Positions 1 to 5,459 of a stretch of DNA of 11,010 nt are shown in pieces. How positions within the stretch are numbered: position 1 is the stretch's first letter; each line of letters starts with the position of its first letter. Made by a program: the position numbers and the translations under genes. The notes under the pieces were generated by a model. It was not told the DNA's origin, did no database searches, and saw nothing but the letters and a program-made list of their open reading frames with translations. Source of the stretch: Merdimonas faecigallinarum (GTDB lineage: Bacteria > Bacillota > Clostridia > Lachnospirales > Lachnospiraceae); NCBI GenBank assembly GCA_019119285.1, contig DWXJ01000088.1, positions 1-11,010 of the forward strand, in the 5' to 3' direction.

Positions 1-70
1 ATAAAAAATAAGATACATTCATAAGTGCGAAACAGATTTACAGCGCTGATAATTTTATGGAGGTGTCCAC

Positions 71-907
71 ATGGAACGAGATCCATTTAAGGAATATTTA
101 AGAGCATCTGAACCGGATAAAGCCAGCCGGAGCTATATCTGGAGTACGGCGATCGGTCTGCAGGCGGTGGACGGTCTGCGCCCTTCAGATTACCTGCTTG
201 ATACGGCAGTTAAAAATATTGAAGGGGATATTACGTTCGATGAGGCGAAAAGCCTGATCGACAGTTATTATGCGAACAACCATATGGCCTCCGATGAAGC
301 GCATACAGAAGAAGCGGATAAAGTTTCCTCGCGGATCGCAGAGATCCTGTCAGAAGAAGCATTTTCTTTTTCACCCAACGAATATATTGCGATCCACCGC
401 CGCCTGTTTCAGGGAATCTATAAATATGCAGGAAAGATCCGGGATTACAATATCACAAAGAAAGAATGGGTCCTGGACGGAGAGACGGTTTTATACGGAA
501 GCGCTTCTGAGTTAAGGGCAACTTTGGACTATGATTTTTCGCAGGAGAGGGCTTTCAGTTACAAAGGGCTTTCGATGGATGAGATCATTCATCATCTTGC
601 GGTATTTGTTTCCCGGTTATGGCAGATCCATATTTTCGGAGAGGGCAATACGAGGACAACGGCAGTATTTTTCATTAAGTATCTGAAAACGCTGGGTTTT
701 TCTGTTACGAATGATATTTTTGCAAAGCATGCGTGGTATTTCAGGTATGCTTTGGTTCGCGCCAATTATACGAATTTGCAGAAGGATATTCATGAAACAA
801 CAAAATATCTGGAGCTTTTTTTGAGAAATCTTATTTTAGGTGAAAATAACGAGTTGCATAACCGGTATCTGCATATAAGTGTGGATATTGGGCGCCAGAA
901 AAAGTAG
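71..907 (+). CDS. Fic-domain protein (probable AMP-transferase-like toxin), C-terminally frameshifted
   Basis: A 278-residue protein with a Fic core. The signature HIFGEGNTRT sits at residues 187-196, giving the catalytic His187, acidic Glu191, Asn193 and Arg195 of the HxFx(D/E)GNxR motif. Fic enzymes usually transfer AMP (or another nucleotide moiety) to a protein hydroxyl. Two positions deviate: the second Gly is Thr194 and the final Arg is Ala198. Near the N-terminus, VKNIEG (47-52) resembles the inhibitory-helix motif (S/T)xxxE(G/N) with Val at the first position; Glu51 would be the inhibitory glutamate. A beta-flap region (about 120-145) precedes the core. The start is supported by GGAGGTG at 59-65, 5 bases before the ATG. 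The frame stops at a TAG immediately after a run of five A's, while coding similarity continues in the -1 frame (separate entry). From memory, relatives are longer and carry a C-terminal DNA-binding-like region, so this copy is truncated or needs frameshifting. The target is unknown. Confidence 0.88.
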   Translation: MERDPFKEYLRASEPDKASRSYIWSTAIGLQAVDGLRPSDYLLDTAVKNIEGDITFDEAKSLIDSYYANNHMASDEAHTEEADKVSSRIAEILSEEAFSFSPNEYIAIHRRLFQGIYKYAGKIRDYNITKKEWVLDGETVLYGSASELRATLDYDFSQERAFSYKGLSMDEIIHHLAVFVSRLWQIHIFGEGNTRTTAVFFIKYLKTLGFSVTNDIFAKHAWYFRYALVRANYTNLQKDIHETTKYLELFLRNLILGENNELHNRYLHISVDIGRQKK

Positions 908-1017
908 ACATTGGAGAAGAAAAAGTAGACTTTAAAACCTCAAAAGTAGACATTGAACGTAGATTGTCGAATCAGAGGCATGGCATGGGAAGTTGCCGTC
1001 AGGGGGAGAACCTATGA
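904..1017 (+). pseudogene. Displaced C-terminal tail of the Fic gene (-1 frame), with heptapeptide repeats
   Basis: Directly after the Fic stop, the -1 frame is open for 37 codons and then ends at TGA 1015-1017. It encodes three seven-residue units: KVDIGEE, KVDFKTS and KVDIERR. A related VDIG lies at the end of the in-frame Fic protein. The core GTAGAC recurs at 904, 925 and 946, exactly 21 bp apart. One extra A in the run at 899-903 would join this tail to Fic as a protein of about 315 residues. The joined frame would end in an ATGA overlap with the start codon of the next gene at 1014. The sequence after the repeats does not look like the winged-helix region I recall in relatives, so that part may be lost as well. 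It could be a true pseudogene tail, a recent frameshift, a sequencing error, or a product of slippage. Confidence 0.6.
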
Positions 1018-1343
1018 AAAGATATATCGCAGAAATTGTAATCTTTTGTATACAGCTTTTTATGTTTTACATTTCGCCGCTGTTTGCGGGACCTACCGAT
1101 GGTATGGGGATGGTCGTTTTAATTCTGTTCGCGACCCTGATCCTGTCCATTTTGCTTGGCAGTATTTCCAAAAACAGAATAAAATATTTGTATCCGGCGG
1201 CAGCGGCAGCAGCCTTTTTGCCCTCTGTATTTCTTCACTATAATGGGACGGCGTTCGTGCATGCAGTCTGGTATTTTGTCGTAGCAGTAGTTGGCATGTT
1301 GCTCGGAACGATCATTTTTAAGGCGCTGCACCGGAAATCATAA
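1014..1343 (+). CDS. Small four-helix membrane protein of unknown function
   Basis: A 109-residue, very hydrophobic protein with four predicted membrane segments, at about residues 4-25, 31-50, 55-75 and 80-102. The C-terminus is basic (LHRKS). The ATG at 1014 is preferred over the in-frame ATG at 993 because AGGGGGAG (1001-1008) lies 5 bases before it and because the hydrophobic segment starts right there. It is followed after 19 bp by a flavodoxin gene, and its start overlaps the TGA of the displaced Fic frame, so the three genes are probably co-transcribed. The flavodoxin pairing suggests a membrane partner in electron transfer, but no cofactor-binding motif is visible and no function is assigned. 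Confidence 0.72.
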   Translation: MKRYIAEIVIFCIQLFMFYISPLFAGPTDGMGMVVLILFATLILSILLGSISKNRIKYLYPAAAAAAFLPSVFLHYNGTAFVHAVWYFVVAVVGMLLGTIIFKALHRKS

Positions 1344-1362
1344 GTTGTGAGGGAAATGATGT

Positions 1363-1884
1363 ATGAAAACTTTAATTATATATGGCAGTCAGTACGGCAC
1401 AACAAAGCGATACGCAGAACGATTTGCTGAGATGACTGGTTTTCCGGTTATCAGCTATGAGGATATAAATGCTCTATCCGGCTATGAGCGGGTCATTTAT
1501 TTCGGCGGTTTATATGCAGGTGGCGTGAAAGGTTTAAAGAATGCAGTTAAGAGATTTTCTCTGAATACAAAACTGATCATCGTGACAGTTGGTTTGGCAG
1601 ATGTATGCGATAAAGAAAATGTAAGTAATATCAGAAATTCCATAAGCAGGCAGGTGCCAGAGGATTTGTTAAAATCCGCATTTGTCTTTCATTTGCGAGG
1701 CGGGATTGATTATCAGAAATTGTCTTTTAAGCATAAAACGATGATGACGCTTTTATACAACAAGATAAAAAACTTGCCGGAAGATAAAAAAACTGCTGAG
1801 GATAAAGCTTTGATAGAAACCTTTAACTCAAAAGTTGACTTTGTTGATTTCGATTCTTTAAATCCTATAGCAGAAGTCCTTTGA
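1363..1884 (+). CDS. Flavodoxin-domain protein (HemG-like flavodoxin family)
   Basis: A 173-residue flavodoxin fold. The N-terminal strand and phosphate-binding loop read IIYGSQYGTTKRYAE (residues 5-19), matching the FMN phosphate loop of flavodoxins. YFGGLYAGGVKG (46-57) and TVGLADV fit the second and third FMN-contacting loops. The C-terminal stretch FHLRGGIDYQKLSFKHK resembles the segment found in the HemG-type flavodoxin branch (protoporphyrinogen oxidase-like, Flavodoxin_5), so a membrane-associated electron carrier is plausible. A role in haem synthesis is not implied, since no haem gene is nearby. AGGGAA lies just upstream of the chosen ATG. The gene is clearly AT-rich: positions 1741-1800 are 33% GC by count, against 62% for 4921-4980 in the next operon. 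Confidence 0.82.
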   Translation: MKTLIIYGSQYGTTKRYAERFAEMTGFPVISYEDINALSGYERVIYFGGLYAGGVKGLKNAVKRFSLNTKLIIVTVGLADVCDKENVSNIRNSISRQVPEDLLKSAFVFHLRGGIDYQKLSFKHKTMMTLLYNKIKNLPEDKKTAEDKALIETFNSKVDFVDFDSLNPIAEVL

Positions 1885-1948
1885 TGTAAAAGAATTCTTG
1901 CTGTTCTTTTCCCGGCAGATCAGCTATTGTTAAGACGGAGGTGGTAGA

Positions 1949-2527
1949 ATGTCTTCAGGATTTTTGAAGCGGCTTCTGCTGGCGCTGCTGGTGATTTTTT
2001 TGGTCGTGGTGCTGTCTTTTGCGGTGATCCTGCACAATGCATTTCAGGCGACGGAAGACGGCGCGCGTATCAACAGCGATACCCTGGTGAGGATGACCGT
2101 GAACCTGCGGGAGTCGTCGCCTTCGCGGGCGATCACTTATACCGCGGAGTCTGAAAATGCCAAAATAGAAGCCTATAAGAAAGCAGTCCTTGGAAAGATC
2201 GAGGGGGATATCCCCATGGTGTCCCTGCAAACTGATCCTGCGGTGGTTCTACATTTTCAGGACTATGATTATCAGGATATCCGGCCGGAGCTGGTCCAAA
2301 GCGTGCGAGGAGAGTTCCGGGATGGGACAAGCGATGATCCTGCATGGATCTGGGATGATCTGGCCTATGAGCAGGAGGGCAGTGATGTAAAGGTGGCCCT
2401 TGATTCTGGCAAATTCTTTCAGGATAGGGATGACGGGGATATTTATGGGACATGTGTCATTACTATTGCATACAGGTATCAGGGAAATGACTATATTAGT
2501 GTAACGGCAGTTCAAGTAGGGAGGTAA
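1949..2527 (+). CDS. Membrane-anchored extracytoplasmic protein, unknown function
   Basis: A 192-residue protein with one N-terminal membrane anchor (about residues 8-32, preceded by KR) and no lipobox cysteine, so an uncleaved signal anchor or type I signal is likely. The rest is soluble and acidic (many D/E, for example DIRPEL and DRDDGDIYG), with alternating hydrophobic stretches that suggest a beta-rich domain outside the membrane. I recognise no family motif. The start is supported by GGAGG at 1937-1941, 7 bases before the ATG. The stop lies 2 bp before the oxidoreductase gene, and the downstream ribosome site (AGGGAGG) overlaps its last codons, so it is the first gene of the four-gene operon. 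Confidence 0.75.
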   Translation: MSSGFLKRLLLALLVIFLVVVLSFAVILHNAFQATEDGARINSDTLVRMTVNLRESSPSRAITYTAESENAKIEAYKKAVLGKIEGDIPMVSLQTDPAVVLHFQDYDYQDIRPELVQSVRGEFRDGTSDDPAWIWDDLAYEQEGSDVKVALDSGKFFQDRDDGDIYGTCVITIAYRYQGNDYISVTAVQVGR

Positions 2528-2529
2528 TT

Positions 2530-3504
2530 ATGAAAATAGGAATTCTGGCCTGCGGGCCGATGGCGGAGACATTCGCCAGAACATTGATCCAGATGGAGGA
2601 GGCCGAGTGTTATGCAGTGGCTTCACGGAGCCTTTCCCGGGCGGAAGCATTTGCCCGGGAATACGGATTTACAAAGGCGTACGGAAGCTATGAAGCGCTG
2701 TGCGAAGACCCGGAAGTGGAGCTGGTCTATATTGCCACGCCTCATTCCTGCCATTATGAAAATATGGAGCTGTGTATCCGGCATAAAAAACCGGTTCTCT
2801 GTGAAAAGGCATTTACCATAAACGCAGGGGAAGCCCGGAAGATTATGGAACTGGCAGAGCAGGAGCAGGTTTTTGCGGCGGAAGCTATCTGGACCCGGTA
2901 TATGCCCTCCAGGCAGATGATCCGGGAAGTGGTTGACAGCGGGATTATTGGAAAGGTTTCGGTGCTGACGGCAAATCTCTCTTATCCCATCAGCGGGAAG
3001 GAGCGGATCATGCGGCCGGAACTGGCCGGAGGAGCGCTTTTGGACATTGGTGTGTACGGGCTGAATTTTGCGCTGATGCATTTTGGAACGGACATTGAGC
3101 GGATGGAGTCTTCGGTCCGCATGACGGATACCGGCGTGGACGCCATGGAATCCATCACCCTCTTTTTCAAAGATGGAAGGATGGCAGTGCTGACCCATGA
3201 CATTTACAGCAGATCCGACCGGAAGGGGATTTTCTATGGAGAGAAAGGCTATATTGTAGTGGAAAATATCAACAATCCACGGAGTATCGCGGTCTACGAC
3301 GCAGAAGACCGGCTCCTGAAGCAGATGGATGTACCGGAGCAGATCAGCGGATATGAATATGAGGTGCGGGAATGTATCGAGGCGATCCGGGCGGGAGCAA
3401 AGGAGAGTTCTTCCATGCCCCTTTCAGACAGTGTCCTGGTCATGGAGATCATGGACCGGCTGCGAAAACAGTGGGGAATGGTTTATCCCCGGGAGGAGGA
3501 ATAA
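2530..3504 (+). CDS. Gfo/Idh/MocA-family NAD(P)-dependent oxidoreductase
   Basis: A 324-residue cytosolic dehydrogenase. The N-terminal Rossmann strand and loop are KIGILACGPMAETFA (residues 2-16); the usual GxGxxA reads ACGPMA here. VYIATPHSCHYEN (66-78) is the second nucleotide-binding stretch. CEKAFTIN (91-98) contains the family's EK pair, with Lys93 as expected catalytic lysine. ALLDIGVYGLNFAL (169-182) is the substrate-side motif. The pattern resembles the dihydrodiol dehydrogenase-like branch, which oxidises sugar or diol hydroxyls; the substrate cannot be read from sequence. The ribosome site AGGGAGG overlaps the stop region of the preceding gene, indicating coupling. The HAD phosphatase gene follows after 7 bp. 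Confidence 0.92.
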   Translation: MKIGILACGPMAETFARTLIQMEEAECYAVASRSLSRAEAFAREYGFTKAYGSYEALCEDPEVELVYIATPHSCHYENMELCIRHKKPVLCEKAFTINAGEARKIMELAEQEQVFAAEAIWTRYMPSRQMIREVVDSGIIGKVSVLTANLSYPISGKERIMRPELAGGALLDIGVYGLNFALMHFGTDIERMESSVRMTDTGVDAMESITLFFKDGRMAVLTHDIYSRSDRKGIFYGEKGYIVVENINNPRSIAVYDAEDRLLKQMDVPEQISGYEYEVRECIEAIRAGAKESSSMPLSDSVLVMEIMDRLRKQWGMVYPREEE

Positions 3505-3511
3505 CAGACGT

Positions 3512-4216
3512 ATGGAACATTTTTTATTTGATCTGGACGGAACGCTGCTTCCGATGAAGCAGGAAGAGTTTGTAAAGTTTTATCTGCCGCTCTTGGCGGC
3601 CAGATTTCAGGGCCGGGGGATTGCGCCGGACAAGCTGATCGGTGCGGTTTGGAACGGCTTTGGAGCAATGGTGATGAACGATGGACGCGCATCCAATGAG
3701 GAGGTGTTCTGGAACTGTTTTTCCGGGGAACTTGGCATCCGGCGCTCCGAGGTGGAAGAGGATGTGCTGGATTTTTATGGAAATGATTTTAATCAGGCGA
3801 TCCGTACCACAAGCCCGGATCCTGTGGCAAATGAGATTGTAAAATATCTGAAGAGCCGGGGGAAGAAGGTGTATCTTGCCACCAATCCGGTATTTCCCCG
3901 CTGCGCCACCATGAACCGGATCCGCTGGGCAGGGCTGGACGCAGAGGATTTCGAACTGATCACCACCTATGAGACCTGCCGCTACAGTAAGCCGAATGTA
4001 GAGTATTATAGAGGGATTTTGTCGGAGTGTGGACTGGACCCGGAGGAATGTCTGATGATAGGAAATGACAGAAAGGAAGATCTGGCAGCCGGGAAATTGG
4101 GAATCCATACCTATCTTGTGACAGGGTGCCTGGAGCATGGAGATGCGCCTGCCAGAGGAGAGTATGAGGGAGAAAGCCTAAGTCAGCTGTATGAAGATTT
4201 GAAAGGTCTGGTATAA
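3512..4216 (+). CDS. HAD-superfamily hydrolase (phosphatase-like)
   Basis: A 234-residue HAD enzyme with all four motifs. Motif I is FDLDGT (nucleophile Asp7, acid/base Asp9), motif II is YLATNP (Thr124), motif III is the Lys in CRYSKPN (Lys160), and motif IV is MIGNDRKED (Asp186, Asp190). A helical cap lies between motifs I and II, as in subfamily I phosphatases. Likely substrates are small phosphometabolites, but no specificity residue can be read. An upstream extension of the frame exists (ATG at 3329), but it lies within the oxidoreductase gene and is rejected; motif I begins at residue 5 of the ATG at 3512, with GGAGGAGG upstream at 3492-3499. The stop is 1 bp before the GTG of the next gene, so the two are translationally coupled. 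Confidence 0.92.
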   Translation: MEHFLFDLDGTLLPMKQEEFVKFYLPLLAARFQGRGIAPDKLIGAVWNGFGAMVMNDGRASNEEVFWNCFSGELGIRRSEVEEDVLDFYGNDFNQAIRTTSPDPVANEIVKYLKSRGKKVYLATNPVFPRCATMNRIRWAGLDAEDFELITTYETCRYSKPNVEYYRGILSECGLDPEECLMIGNDRKEDLAAGKLGIHTYLVTGCLEHGDAPARGEYEGESLSQLYEDLKGLV

Positions 4217-4217
4217 C

Positions 4218-5453
4218 GTGTACATCGGAGATTTACATATTCATTCTCATTATTCCATGGCGACCAGCAGAGACTGCACGCCGGAATCCCTGGAACTGTG
4301 GGCAAGAAGGAAAGGGATCCATATCGTGGGGACTGGGGATTTTACCCATCCTGCGTGGAGAGAGGAACTGGAAGAGAAACTGGAGCCCGCAGGAGACGGG
4401 CTGTACCGGTTAAAAGAAACGTACCGGATCCTAGATGATTCAGTAAGAAACGGGGTCGAGCCCAGGTTTGTGGTAACCGGGGAGATCAGTTCCATTTATA
4501 AAAAGAAGGATAAGACCAGAAAGGTACACAGTCTGATCCTTCTGTCTTCCCTGGAAGCGGCGCAGAGGATATCGGTAAAACTGGAGCGGATCGGAAATAT
4601 CCATTCTGACGGGAGGCCGATCCTGGGGCTGGACTGTCATGATCTTCTGGAACTTGTGCTGGAGAACTGCCCGGAATCGGTCTATGTGCCTGCTCATATC
4701 TGGACGCCCCACTTTTCTGTGTTTGGAGAGTTTTCCAGATTCGACAGTATGGAGGAATGCTTTGGGGATCTGACGCCCTATATCCATGCCGTGGAGACCG
4801 GATTATCTTCTGATCCGCCTATGAACTGGCGGGTCTCCATGCTGGATCCATACCAGCTGATCTCCAATTCTGACGCCCACTCTCCGGCAAAGCTTGGAAG
4901 GGAAGCCAATCTTTTTGATATCGCTCTTTCCTATGAGGGGCTTGCCCGGGCGATCCAGTCAGGGGACGGGCTTTTGGGAACCATCGAGTTTTTCCCGGAA
5001 GAGGGAAAGTATCACATGGACGGACACCGGAAATGTAATCTTTGCCTGACGCCGGCACAGACCAGGGAGTGTCAGGGGATCTGCCCGGTCTGCGGGCGAA
5101 AGATCACCGTGGGTGTTGCCCACCGGGTGGAAGAACTTTCCGACCGGCCGGAGGGATATGCGAGGGCAGACGCGAAGGCTTTTGAAAGCCTGGTTCCTCT
5201 TCCGGAAGTGATCGGAGCGTCTGCGGGACGTTCTCCGGCAAGTGTGAGAGTGCAGAGGGAATATTTGCGGATGCTGAAAGAACTGGGACCGGAATTTTCG
5301 ATTCTAAGAGAAATTCCTCTGGAAGAGATTGAACATGTGTCCGGCAGCCGCGTGGCAGAAGGCATCCGGCGGCTGCGGAGCGGACAGGTGGAACGGATCC
5401 CGGGATTTGACGGGGAGTATGGGAAGATCCGTCTGTTCGATGATGAGAAATGA
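4218..5453 (+). CDS. Endonuclease Q-type PHP-domain nuclease (DNA repair)
   Basis: A 411-residue protein matching the endonuclease Q / TIGR00375-type family. EndoQ nicks DNA 5' of deaminated bases (uracil, hypoxanthine, xanthine) and abasic sites, as established for archaeal and a few bacterial members. The PHP metal-site motifs are DLHIHSHYS (His7, His9, His11), TGEIS (Glu89), VHS (His104), VPAH (His160) and SNSDAHS (Asp219, His221). A zinc-finger-like cysteine cluster follows: Cys273, 276, 285, 289 and 292, in the arrangement CNLC ... CPVC. Then come VGVAHRVEELSDRPEG and a C-terminal SILREIPLEEI region typical of the family. The length is close to the archaeal enzymes (about 420). The start is GTG, forced because the first metal ligands begin at residue 5 and the upstream stop is 1 bp away. 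It is the last gene of the operon, followed by a terminator at 5486-5525. Confidence 0.88.
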   Translation: MYIGDLHIHSHYSMATSRDCTPESLELWARRKGIHIVGTGDFTHPAWREELEEKLEPAGDGLYRLKETYRILDDSVRNGVEPRFVVTGEISSIYKKKDKTRKVHSLILLSSLEAAQRISVKLERIGNIHSDGRPILGLDCHDLLELVLENCPESVYVPAHIWTPHFSVFGEFSRFDSMEECFGDLTPYIHAVETGLSSDPPMNWRVSMLDPYQLISNSDAHSPAKLGREANLFDIALSYEGLARAIQSGDGLLGTIEFFPEEGKYHMDGHRKCNLCLTPAQTRECQGICPVCGRKITVGVAHRVEELSDRPEGYARADAKAFESLVPLPEVIGASAGRSPASVRVQREYLRMLKELGPEFSILREIPLEEIEHVSGSRVAEGIRRLRSGQVERIPGFDGEYGKIRLFDDEK

Positions 5454-5459
5454 TAAAGT

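Noticed and set aside
1..70. Promoter for the Fic gene
   Set aside because: A GATAAT at 48-53 lacks a matching -35, and the true promoter may be outside the window.
993..1013. Earlier ATG for the small membrane protein
   Set aside because: It adds seven residues without a good ribosome site; the ATG at 1014 has AGGGGGAG at the right distance.
1885..1948. Possible terminator/promoter between the flavodoxin gene and the next operon
   Set aside because: Only a short AAGAATTCTT palindrome at 1890-1899 and poorly spaced hexamers are visible. A transcript boundary is expected here but I cannot support a specific site.
3329..3511. Upstream extension of the HAD frame
   Set aside because: It lies inside the oxidoreductase gene in another frame. 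The HAD motif I starts five residues after the ATG at 3512, which also has its own ribosome site.
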